A DNA stretch of 64,000 nt from Amphibacillus sp052055485 (GTDB lineage: Bacteria; Bacillota; Bacilli; Bacillales; Amphibacillaceae): positions 1,178,001 through 1,242,000 of the forward strand of contig NZ_CP197171.1 of NCBI RefSeq assembly GCF_052055485.1. The letters are read 5' to 3'. Under the pieces are notes generated by a model, which was given only the letters and a program-made list of their open reading frames with translations, had not been told where the DNA came from and made no database searches. This document shows positions 36,846-45,540 of the stretch, piece by piece. Position 1 is the first letter of the stretch. Each line of letters begins with the position of its first letter. The translations under genes were made by a program, and so were the position numbers.

Positions 36846-37606
36846 GCCAGTTAAATCAATTACAAGAATTGATGAGAACTCTACGTTTAACAGAAACAGC
36901 AAATCACCTTCCTGCATTAATTAGAGAGGCTGAGCAAAAGGATTCCTCCTTTACTCAGTTCCTCCTAGATGTAGTAAAATATGAACAAACTCGCAGAGAA
37001 GAAAAGCAGTTAGAAAAACGATTTAAATGGGCTACATTTCCGTTCCAAAAGACATTAGAGGAATTCAATATAAAAGAACAGAAATCATTAAGCAATAAAC
37101 ATTTGAATAGGTTGAAGGATTTAACTTGGATAGAACAGTTACACAATATCATTCTATTAGGACCACCAGGTAGTGGGAAAACTCACATATCAATTGGATT
37201 AGGAATCGAAGCGTTAAACCAAGGTTACAAGGTTATCTTTACTACGATGGGAGACCTTATTCATGTATTAAAAACGGAAGAAATTACTCGAAAATCACAG
37301 ACGAGAATGAAAAGAATAAGAGATGCAGACTTAGTTATTATTGATGATTTGATGTTTATGGCGATGGATTCACAGGAAGCTAATATGTTCTTCCACTTGA
37401 TTAATGATTTATACAATCAATCATCCATCATTTTAACTTCAAATAAAGCACCTAAAGAGTGGGGAGAGCTATTAGGTGACCAAGCAATTACAACAGCTAT
37501 ATTAGATAGAATTCTACACCGAGTTGAAATCATTCATCTAAATGAAGATAGTTATCGAATGAAACATAGATCGACCATATTTGGGCAAGAAAGTGTTTCA
37601 AATTAA
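36842..37606 (+). CDS. istB: IS21-family helper ATPase IstB
   Basis: 254 aa DnaC-like AAA+ ATPase that assembles on target DNA and activates IstA. Walker A GPPGSGKTHISIGLG, Walker B LVIIDDLMFMAM, and sensor ILTSNKAP are present. Length is typical. The start overlaps the istA stop, as usual in this family. Confidence 0.93.
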   Translation: MSQLNQLQELMRTLRLTETANHLPALIREAEQKDSSFTQFLLDVVKYEQTRREEKQLEKRFKWATFPFQKTLEEFNIKEQKSLSNKHLNRLKDLTWIEQLHNIILLGPPGSGKTHISIGLGIEALNQGYKVIFTTMGDLIHVLKTEEITRKSQTRMKRIRDADLVIIDDLMFMAMDSQEANMFFHLINDLYNQSSIILTSNKAPKEWGELLGDQAITTAILDRILHRVEIIHLNEDSYRMKHRSTIFGQESVSN

Positions 37607-37642
37607 TGAGCATAAATTGTGTCTTTTTACTTGACGGTCACA

Positions 37643-37712
37643 AGAATCCGAACCTATTAAAATTCCTTGGTATAGAAAAATTATAAATTGGTTGAAAAAA
37701 AGAGGTAACTGA
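37643..37712 (+). pseudogene. 3' remnant of the DUF6414-like gene after IS21
   Basis: After the right AGAAT duplication the reading continues ESEPIKIPWYRKIINWLK and stops at TGA 37710-37712. The frame and the shared duplication match the 5' part at 34278-35142. Only one base separates this stop from the ATG of the AAA+ gene, showing original translational coupling. Confidence 0.85.
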
Positions 37713-37713
37713 T

Positions 37714-39261
37714 ATGCAGAGGTTTATTTTATATACTTATAAAAATAGATTTGAATTTGAGAGTTTTTACAAAGATAAAGAAAGTGAAGGATATAGTATT
37801 AATCCATTTATATTTCAGGAAACGAGAGAGTTACTTGAAGAAAATCCTGATACTATTATAGATATATCGAATTTAATACAATATTTATTTGTACAAACTG
37901 GGGATATAATGGCAGGATATAATAATTTAATAAATGCAAGTGAAGATACAATTTTTATTATAAAAGAATCATTATCACAAGAGGCATTAGAAGTTTTTAA
38001 TGTGTACTTTATTGAAAAAGAACCATTATACCCTGATACTATCATTGAAGAACGAGAAATAGCGGAACAAACTTCAAAAATTATCCCTTTCAATAGATTA
38101 ATTTTATATTCTTATAAAAATTCAGATGAATTAGATAAGATAGTTGAAACGTTAAATCAAAGTGAGACTCCTTTGATTAGTTTTAGTCAAATAAAAGATG
38201 CTTTTATAGAAAATTTCAAAGAAGTCGTCGGTGCTGGAAAAGAAGTTTTTGTCGATATAACATCTCTTGTTTCTGCAACAACAGATAATGCAAATCTTAT
38301 TTATTATGCAGAAAAAATATTCATCGAAAATCCTTACTTTAAGATATTTGTACATATTGATCAAGTAGAAGCAACTTTAGAAAAATTCAAATTAGTATTT
38401 AAAAAAGTACAACCTATTCAAAAATTACTTTCATTTGAGAATTACTCAGAAGAATTGGATGATGAAAAAACGATTAGAATTGTAGATTTACCAAACGATA
38501 AAGTTAAAAAGTTGATAGAAGATATTAATGAGAACCTATTTGGTCATAAAAAATTTAAAGATCAATTACCAGATGTAATACGAAATTTTCTATTCTTAAA
38601 TCGATTAAAGGAAAAGAAGATTTTATCACTCTTTTTATTAGGAAATACCGGGTTAGGAAAAACGGAATTTGCTGCTTTGTTGAAGAATCAAATTAATCCA
38701 AATACTTCATTGGTGAAAATTAACTTTGGTAATTATAGTAGTCAAGATGCACTAAATAGTCTTATTGGCAGTCCTCGAGGATTTATAGGATCTGAAGAGG
38801 GCGAATTAAGTAAAAAAATAATGAAGAGTAGAGCTGGAATAATTTTATGCGATGAATTTGAAAAAGCTAATAAACAGATATTCAATTTTTTTCTTGAGCT
38901 ATTGGAAGATGGAGTTTTTACTGATTCCTTATCAAATGAACATAACGTTGATGGCTATATTATAATATTTACATCTAACTTAGATAAAGAACGGTTTTAC
39001 AGGGAGATTCCTCCTGAGTTCCAATCACGTTTAGATTTGGTTTGTGAATTTAGTTCCTTAAATGATAAGGAAAAAAGTGAATACATTGATTATTTTGTTT
39101 CTGACTTAATATATAAAATAAATCACGAACCATCGTTAGAAGATATAGACCTTTCACCTCAGGAAATTCAACAACTAAAAGATATAAATTTATATGATAT
39201 TAAAAATATTAGAGACATAAAGAGAGAGGTAGTAGATAGACTTTTGAAAAAATATTATTGA
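37714..39261 (+). CDS. AAA+ ATPase with duplicated N-terminal domain (candidate defence component)
   Basis: 515 aa. Residues 280-450 are a ClpA/B-like AAA+ module: Walker A LLGNTGLGKTEFA, Walker B IILCDEFEKAN, sensor 1 IIFTSN, arginine finger in PPEFQSRLD. The N-terminal 240 residues hold two similar alpha/beta units starting RFILYTYKNR (residue 3) and RLILYSYKNS (residue 128), each with a later hydrophobic-acidic strand IIDISNLI / VFVDITSLV; these are faintly reminiscent of CARF-like Rossmann folds. No Clp N-domain or second ATPase ring. AGAGGTAA precedes the ATG. It was coupled to the IS-broken gene upstream. Confidence 0.75.
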   Translation: MQRFILYTYKNRFEFESFYKDKESEGYSINPFIFQETRELLEENPDTIIDISNLIQYLFVQTGDIMAGYNNLINASEDTIFIIKESLSQEALEVFNVYFIEKEPLYPDTIIEEREIAEQTSKIIPFNRLILYSYKNSDELDKIVETLNQSETPLISFSQIKDAFIENFKEVVGAGKEVFVDITSLVSATTDNANLIYYAEKIFIENPYFKIFVHIDQVEATLEKFKLVFKKVQPIQKLLSFENYSEELDDEKTIRIVDLPNDKVKKLIEDINENLFGHKKFKDQLPDVIRNFLFLNRLKEKKILSLFLLGNTGLGKTEFAALLKNQINPNTSLVKINFGNYSSQDALNSLIGSPRGFIGSEEGELSKKIMKSRAGIILCDEFEKANKQIFNFFLELLEDGVFTDSLSNEHNVDGYIIIFTSNLDKERFYREIPPEFQSRLDLVCEFSSLNDKEKSEYIDYFVSDLIYKINHEPSLEDIDLSPQEIQQLKDINLYDIKNIRDIKREVVDRLLKKYY

Positions 39262-39317
39262 TTAGAATTTCCAAGTAAATAAAGGTGTAAGAACAAATTT
39301 TAAAGGAAGGGCTAATA

Positions 39318-39434
39318 ATGTGTGAAGACAAAAATAAAGAAAAAATGATAATTGAACAGGAATTAGATGAGGAAGCATTGGAATTCATATTTAGACTTTA
39401 TAGTAACACCTTTAAAGAGTTAGCTGAACGATAA
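39318..39434 (+). CDS. Small acidic protein, 38 aa, end of the kinase/AAA+ operon
   Basis: 38 codons beginning MCEDKNKEKMIIEQELDEEA and ending ELAER. AAGGAAGG precedes the ATG by six bases. The peptide is acidic and helical. It lies 56 bp after the AAA+ gene and is probably co-transcribed. Function unknown. Confidence 0.5.
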   Translation: MCEDKNKEKMIIEQELDEEALEFIFRLYSNTFKELAER

Positions 39435-39447
39435 TTGTATTGATTAT

Positions 39448-39891
39448 TGCAGATGAAATGAGCCACTTATGCATAGTTTTGAGCCGCTCGTTGCGGAAAA
39501 TAGAGCCACCATTTGCAGAGATGAGAGCCACTAATGGTAAGATTTCTCTTTAAAGAAGAGATCCATAGCCACAGCGGAAGCTGCTTGCCATTGACTGTAA
39601 CGCCCGATTCTTTGTATTTGGTGGAAGGGGTCGGGGCCCCGCCAGCAAATGCTTAGAATCGGTTTGTCCGTGTTATCATATTTGAGCAGGTGTGCCTATT
39701 TGGCATTATTTATGACAGACCTGCGATTTATTCACTCAACACGGACAAAAGTTAAGTCAATGGTGGCGGACAATAGTATTTACGCTATTTATGGCAGAAA
39801 AATAATTATGGCTCTCCTTACCGCAGTTAATGGCTCAAACATCCGCATTCGGTGGCTCAAAAGTCCGCACTGCTGGCTCAAACTGTCCGCA
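39448..39891. mobile_element. Transposase-less IS21-like relic with 4 x 22-bp repeats at each end
   Basis: The left end is four tandem 22-bp units starting at 39448, 39470, 39492 and 39514 (pattern TGCrgA...GAGCCAC). The right end is four units in inverted orientation ending at 39825, 39847, 39869 and 39891. Units vary but the 22-bp spacing is exact on both sides. No transposase gene remains in the 444 bp. This end structure is typical of some IS21 members with several IstA binding sites. It is a different type from the IS21 at 35143. Confidence 0.8.
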
Positions 39892-40483
39892 ATACTCATG
39901 TATGATGAATCTTGTGGAGATGTACTCAGATAATCAAGGGTTCCATTGTAGGAATAACCAGATTTAATTGATATTCAATTTGTTTTTAAGTTAAATATTG
40001 TTCGCTAAACTATTTTACGCAAATTGTACGCATACAAATTATAAACCCTTGAGATATCAGTACTTAGACACCATTATCGACCCCGACCACCAGTATCCAA
40101 GTAGCCACATAGGAAAATCAAGAACATGAATTCATGGGAGTTAGTTTGTGGATGATAATAGATTAATTAATAATAGCATTGGTAAATGGTTTACCAATGC
40201 TATTTTTTTGCCTCTCAAATAACCACGGTGAACCGTACCATAAATAGTGGTAAAGCAAAGGGTAGAAATTGAATTGAGTAAAACTGTAATAGAAAAGTAA
40301 AAATAGTGAATTCTAAACGCCTTTAGATTCTTCCATAAATGTAGGACCTTTTCCTTTTGTATTAAGTTTGGGGGAATAAACGTTCCTGTTTTATTAAATT
40401 TCATATGTTTAGATGTTATAATACTCAATAGAAGAAAACGTAATAAGTGTCCAATAAATTTTATAAAAAAGGAGCGAATTTGA
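39892..40483. other. Intergenic region with a strong terminator
   Basis: About 590 bases with no gene. A perfect 15-bp stem (AATAGCATTGGTAAA at 40172-40186, complement at 40190-40204) followed by a T-run at 40205 ends plus-strand transcription. No repeat of the rlmH attachment core is found here. Confidence 0.6.
40172..40210 (+). terminator. Rho-independent terminator
   Basis: 15-bp perfect stem with a 3-base loop (TGG) followed by TTTTTT. No intact gene lies directly before it, so it may belong to a lost gene. Confidence 0.85.
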
Positions 40484-41466
40484 ATGGAAAACAAAACAGA
40501 CATCCTAATCTATCAAACAGAGAACGGAGATACAAAAATTGATGTTAAATTAGAAGATGAAACAGTTTGGATGACTCAAAAGGCTATAGCAGAATTATAT
40601 CAATCGACTAAGCAGAATATAAGCCTTCATATTAAAAATATATTTGAAGAAGAGGAATTAGATGAGAATGCAGTTGTCAAGTAATACTTGACAACTGCAA
40701 AAGATGGTAAGAATTATAAAACTAAACATTACAACCTCGAAATGTTTCTAGCAATTGGCTATCGTGTTCATTCACACCGTGGTACACAGTTTCGCCAATG
40801 GGCAACAGAACACCTAAGTGAATACTTAGTCAAAGGTTTTACAATGGATGATGAGCGATTGAAGGAAATTCGTAATATTGGCTCAGATTACTTCGATGAA
40901 TTACTGGAACGTATTCGTGATATTCGTGCATCTGAAAGGCGATTTTATCAAAAAATTACAGATATTTATGCGACATCTATTGATTACATCCCAAGTACAC
41001 CAGTAGCGAAAGAGTTCTTTGCAACGGTTCAAAATAAACTTCATTTTGCAATTCATGGCCATACAGCTTCGGAACTCATTAAGAAAAGGTCAGATGCTAC
41101 AAAGCCTAACATGGGATTGACTAGTTGGAAAGGTGATAAGGTGCGTAAACAAGATGTTTCTGTAGCAAAAACTATTTGACACAAGAAGAACTTGGAGATT
41201 TAAACCGTATCGTAACAATGTATTTAGATTATGCGGAAAATCAGGCTAGAAGGAAAAAAACGATGTATATGAAAAACTGGGGAGAGAAATTAGATGCTTT
41301 TTTAGCATTCAATGAGCATGAAATATTAACAAGCGCAGGGAAAATAAAGGCTAAAGTAGTGGAGCAATTTGCAAATGAACAATATGAAGCCTTTCATCAA
41401 CAGCGATTAGAAAACCTACCGAAAGATAATTTTGATAAGTTTATAGAGCAGGAAAGGTTGAAATAA
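40484..41466 (+). pseudogene. RhuM-family protein gene, broken
   Basis: Three pieces together make a RhuM-like protein (Fic/virulence-RhuM family). The first ends at a TAA (40682-40684) in the middle of NAVVK*YLTTAKDGK. The second runs to AKTI and stops. A lost A in the run near 41167 shifts the frame; restoring it gives VAKNYLTQEELGDLNR and joins the third piece, ending at 41466. So one nonsense and one frameshift mutation have silenced it. RhuM proteins are common on islands; the molecular function is unclear. Confidence 0.85.
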
Positions 41467-41554
41467 AATATCCACGGAAACTTAGTCAAAGCTTATAAAT
41501 TTGCGTTAAAAATAGGGACATTACAATACAAACATATAGAACCATTAATAAGTC

Positions 41555-41600
41555 AGAGCTCCTCACAAGATTATTGAAGAGGAGCTCTAAGTGTTTTATT
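41555..41600 (+). terminator. Terminator after the RhuM pseudogene
   Basis: AGAGCTCCTC (41555-41564) pairs perfectly with GAGGAGCTCT (41579-41588), followed by a T-rich stretch. Confidence 0.85.
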
Positions 41601-41764
41601 TTACCCTATAAAGGCAGTATGGTACGATAATTGAGCCTCTAACGACTGAAGTTATGAATGTTCTTGGATAGATAATAAATGGTCATCATTCTAGAGGTGC
41701 AGTCTTAATTCTAATTGTGATAGACTAATTGAGAGAATGATCGAAAAGGAGAACAAGAAAAATA

Positions 41765-43480
41765 ATGCGTGTTTTTCAAGATTTAAAAAAATATAAAGGA
41801 TTACTTGCTCTCGTATTTTTCCTCACGTTAGGAAATACGATTGGCGAACTATATTTACCCCGCTTACTTTCCTTAATCGTAGATAACGGGATAGCGGTAG
41901 AAAACGTTCAATATGTACTCAGAATCGGTGGAATCATGTTGATTGTGACATTATTGACGATTTTCGTGCGTGGATCAGCTTCTTTTTTCTCTGCAAAAGC
42001 TGCCATGTCTTATTCACGCGATCTACGTAAACGGATTTTTAATAAAGTCAATCACATGACCTTTGATGAAACAGAGACTTTAGGGATTTCATCTCTGATT
42101 ACTCGGACGACGAACGATGTGGGGCATATTGAACAATTTGTCCTGCTTATGATGCGTCCACTCTTACGGGCACCCCTCCAATTTGTTGGAGGATTAGCCA
42201 TGGCTTATTTAACTCATCGGCGTTTAACAGCGATTGTGCTGATTAGTATGCCGATTATCTTTGTTCTTATTTACTTTGTTATTAGAGTCGTTATTCCCTA
42301 TTTTCCTAAGCTGCAAAAATCCTTAGATCGAGTTAACCTGTTGTTGCGTCAACGGTTAACAGGATTAAAAGTTATTCGTGCTTTTTATAGAGATGAAGAA
42401 GAAGAAGCAATTTTTGAAGAGGCAAATGATGACTACTACCAATTATCCATGCGTATTAATAATACGATGAGCACTGTACAACCATTATTAACCTTTGTTG
42501 TTGGTGTGACAACAGTGATTGCCGTTTATTTTGGGGCGCAGTTTATTATCGATGGGACAATGCATATTGGGGAATTAATGGCGTTTATTCAGTATACTGC
42601 GCAAGTGATGACAGGTTTAGTGATGATTTCACGTATGTTGACCATTATTCCTCGCACGTCTACATCGATTTCACGTGTACAAGAAGTCATCGATTATCCC
42701 TCTCGAAAAATGGGTGGAATAAAAAGGTTAACTGAAGCGATGCATACGATTGAAGCAAAAGATCTAACGTTTTATTATCCAGAAGCCAATTTACCTGCTT
42801 TGTCCAAAATTAATTTTTCATTAAAAACAGGAGAAGTACTCGGAATTATTGGGGGTACGGGTTCCGGAAAATCAACTTTCCTCAAATTGCTCATGCAATT
42901 CTATGAACCAACAGAAGGAGAGTTGCTTATTAATGGTGAACGAATAAACGAGCTTAACACCGATGATGTACGCCATCAGATGAGTTATGTACCGCAACAG
43001 AACTTCTTTTTCTCTGAATCGGTGCGTGGCAATATGCAGTACAGTAATCCCCACATATCTGATGAGAAAATTCTAAAAGATTTAACTGCTGCTCAAGCAC
43101 GTGAATTTTTACCAGCAGATGAGCCGTTGGATGCAAAAGTGGTTCGCGGGGGCGCGAATTTCTCTGGTGGACAAAGACAACGGCTTGCTATTACAAGAGC
43201 ATTAGCTCGTGACGTCAATGTCTATATTTTTGATGATTCATTTTCTGCATTAGATTACCGAACAGATTATGAGATCAGGCAAGCACTTGAAGACCGTTTA
43301 GAAGGTGTGATGACGATCATCGTAGCTCAGCGTGTAGCAACGATACGTCATGCTGATAAGATTCTTGTTTTAGAAGACGGAAAAGTCCAAGGTTACGGGA
43401 GTCATGCCGATTTATTGGCAAATAACCCCGTCTATCATGAAATTGCAATGTCACAAGGAGAAGAGGGGGTGGGTACATGA
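41765..43480 (+). CDS. ABC exporter half-transporter A (degenerate-site subunit)
   Basis: 571 aa: six membrane helices (about residues 10-310) and a nucleotide-binding domain with GGTGSGKST (Walker A), FSGGQRQR (signature), and VYIFDDSFSALD (Walker B). The Walker B acidic residue after DD is Asp/Ser rather than the catalytic Glu, as in the degenerate subunit of heterodimeric exporters such as BmrC/BmrD or LmrC/LmrD. The partner gene overlaps by 4 bases. Likely role is drug or lipid export. The genes are probably core chromosomal rather than part of the island, but this is not certain. Confidence 0.9.
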   Translation: MRVFQDLKKYKGLLALVFFLTLGNTIGELYLPRLLSLIVDNGIAVENVQYVLRIGGIMLIVTLLTIFVRGSASFFSAKAAMSYSRDLRKRIFNKVNHMTFDETETLGISSLITRTTNDVGHIEQFVLLMMRPLLRAPLQFVGGLAMAYLTHRRLTAIVLISMPIIFVLIYFVIRVVIPYFPKLQKSLDRVNLLLRQRLTGLKVIRAFYRDEEEEAIFEEANDDYYQLSMRINNTMSTVQPLLTFVVGVTTVIAVYFGAQFIIDGTMHIGELMAFIQYTAQVMTGLVMISRMLTIIPRTSTSISRVQEVIDYPSRKMGGIKRLTEAMHTIEAKDLTFYYPEANLPALSKINFSLKTGEVLGIIGGTGSGKSTFLKLLMQFYEPTEGELLINGERINELNTDDVRHQMSYVPQQNFFFSESVRGNMQYSNPHISDEKILKDLTAAQAREFLPADEPLDAKVVRGGANFSGGQRQRLAITRALARDVNVYIFDDSFSALDYRTDYEIRQALEDRLEGVMTIIVAQRVATIRHADKILVLEDGKVQGYGSHADLLANNPVYHEIAMSQGEEGVGT

Positions 43481-45234
43481 TGGACCAAAAGCAAAAAGAA
43501 GAAGGGACGTTAAAACGATTAGCTAACTATTTGGCTAACTATAAACTCACCTTAATTATCTCACTCGTATTTACCGTCATTGTCACAATCATTCAAGTAT
43601 TTACACCTGTTGTTTTAGGTCGTATTCTCAATCATTTGCAAATCGCATTCCGAGATAATATTGCCGTGGATCTTCGATGGATCCTAAATATTATTTTGCT
43701 TTTAATCGGGATGTATATCGTTTTAGCAGTGGCGGATATTATTAAAGAGCGTACGCTCGTGTATTTATCTCAACGATTGATCAAAGACATGCGTACAGAA
43801 GTGTCTGAAAAAATTAAAAAAGTCCCACTCAAATATTTTGACAATCAGTTGACAGGTGATTTGATTAGCCGTGTGACGAATGATATTGACAAAATTGGTA
43901 GTAACATTCAGATCAGTGTCAGTCAAATTTTTGGAAGTCTAATGTTAGTGACCGGAATTTTAATAATGATGACTAATATCAGCTGGATATTGTCAATTGC
44001 TTTCTTACTAACGGTACCTTTGAGTTTCTTAGCGACACGCTTTATTACGAGTCGTTCCCGTCATTTTTTCCAAGAAAAATCAAGGGGCTTAGGAAGTATG
44101 GTTGGCTTCGTAGAGGAAAATTTCACTGGAACTGACTTAATTAAAGCCTTTAGTTATGAAGAGCAATCAGATGAAGACTTCAGAAATATTAATAACAATC
44201 TTTACGAAGTTTCTTGGCGGGCGAGTTTCATGGCAGGGATACTTCTACCTGCCATGACCTTCATCGGTAACCTTGCTTATGTAACCATTGCCATTGTCGG
44301 GAGTTTCCTTGTTATATCGGGAAGCATCCTGATTGGGGATGTGCTTGCTTTTATCCAATACTCTCAAAATATAAGGCGTCCAATTGAAGTTATTGCAGAA
44401 ATGGCTAATCAACTCCAAGAAACATTGGCTTCAGCAGAGCGCGTTTTTAAGTTTCTTGATGCACCAGAGGAAACAGAAAATGATGTCAATCAGTTGATGG
44501 TCCCGATTCAATCGATTGAATTTGATAGGGTCAACTTTGCTTATGAAAAAAGTAAGCCGGTTATTAAAAACCTCAATCTAAAGGTTAGACGAAATGAAAC
44601 GGTAGCGATTGTCGGTCATACCGGGGCAGGAAAATCGACGATTATCAATTTATTGATGCGCTTCTATGATGTATCATCGGGCCAGATATTGATTAATGAC
44701 ACCGATATTCGCACAGTATCAAGGGAGAATCTCCGCTCCTTTTTCGGTATGGTTTTGCAAGATACCTGGCTTATTCAAGGGTCAATTTATGATAACATTC
44801 GCTTCGGTAACCTTGATGCATCTAAAGAAGAGGTGATTGAAGCAGCTAAACAAGCCTATGCCCATCACTTCATTTCTTCACTTCCGAATGGATATGAGGC
44901 TCAAATAAATGAAGAAGGGAACAATTTGTCTCAAGGTCAGCGCCAATTAATTACAATTGCCCGTGCCTTTGTCAGTGACCCTGATATTTTAATTTTAGAT
45001 GAAGCGACCTCCTCTGTCGATACACGTACGGAACGAATGATTCAAAGTGCTATGAGTAATTTGATGGATGGTCGTACCAACTTTGTGATTGCCCACCGAC
45101 TATCAACCATCGTTGATGCGGACGTCATTTTAGTGATGGACAAGGGACATATCGTTGAACAGGGAAGTCATGATGAATTGCTCAAACAGAACGGAACCTA
45201 TGCGGATTTATATCAAAGTCAGTTTATGGTTTAA
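43477..45234 (+). CDS. ABC exporter half-transporter B (catalytic subunit)
   Basis: 585 aa: N-terminal six-helix membrane domain and ATPase domain with GHTGAGKST, LSQGQRQL, and ILILDEATSSVD containing the catalytic Glu. Coupled to subunit A by an ATGA overlap, so they form a heterodimer with one consensus and one degenerate site. Length and motifs agree with the MDR-like LmrD/BmrD subunits. Substrate cannot be told from sequence. Confidence 0.9.
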   Translation: MMDQKQKEEGTLKRLANYLANYKLTLIISLVFTVIVTIIQVFTPVVLGRILNHLQIAFRDNIAVDLRWILNIILLLIGMYIVLAVADIIKERTLVYLSQRLIKDMRTEVSEKIKKVPLKYFDNQLTGDLISRVTNDIDKIGSNIQISVSQIFGSLMLVTGILIMMTNISWILSIAFLLTVPLSFLATRFITSRSRHFFQEKSRGLGSMVGFVEENFTGTDLIKAFSYEEQSDEDFRNINNNLYEVSWRASFMAGILLPAMTFIGNLAYVTIAIVGSFLVISGSILIGDVLAFIQYSQNIRRPIEVIAEMANQLQETLASAERVFKFLDAPEETENDVNQLMVPIQSIEFDRVNFAYEKSKPVIKNLNLKVRRNETVAIVGHTGAGKSTIINLLMRFYDVSSGQILINDTDIRTVSRENLRSFFGMVLQDTWLIQGSIYDNIRFGNLDASKEEVIEAAKQAYAHHFISSLPNGYEAQINEEGNNLSQGQRQLITIARAFVSDPDILILDEATSSVDTRTERMIQSAMSNLMDGRTNFVIAHRLSTIVDADVILVMDKGHIVEQGSHDELLKQNGTYADLYQSQFMV

Positions 45235-45384
45235 AACAATCAGTCGGTTAAGGAGAGTAACACTTTGAAAATAAAGAATGATTTTTTGCGTGTAATGTTT
45301 CACTAAACGTTATGATTTTTTCTCTATGTTAAACCCATATAGTCAAATCAAAGTTAGAGTAAAATGTTTGTGGGAGTAAATATT

Positions 45385-45432
45385 CCCTGTCATGGGTGTT
45401 AAAGTCTAACGACTTTAACACCCATGACAGGG
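45385..45432. repeat. 22-bp perfect inverted repeat in ISLre2 copy A
   Basis: Arms 45385-45406 and 45411-45432 with loop TAAC. It lies upstream of the transposase and probably limits read-in transcription. The equivalent in copy B has identical arms but the loop is the reverse complement, GTTA. Confidence 0.85.
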
Positions 45433-45540
45433 GCACCAAGCGAAAGCGCGGTAGTAGACAAGTCATTTGACGTGAAAAAGAGGACCTTATTCTATATAGT
45501 TAAGTTTACGACAACAAAAACTATAGAAAGAGGTCCTCAT

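Larger units (their letters stand above)
35143..37642 (+). mobile_element. IS21-family insertion sequence, 2500 bp
   Basis: Ends are TGTGACTG at 35143 and CGGTCACA at 37642 (inverted), with internal repeats sharing TAAAAAGACACA. A 5-bp target duplication AGAAT is present at 35138-35142 and 37643-37647. It encodes istA and istB with a 4-base overlap. The exact duplication and intact genes show a recent, still potentially mobile insertion. Confidence 0.92.

Noticed and set aside
39448..39891. CRISPR array because of the regular repeats
   Set aside because: The units are contiguous 22-bp repeats without spacers, inverted at the two ends, and fit IS binding sites; no cas genes are present.
39649..39933. 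94-aa open frame within the IS21-like relic
   Set aside because: It runs through the inverted terminal repeats and has no ribosome site; composition is not gene-like.
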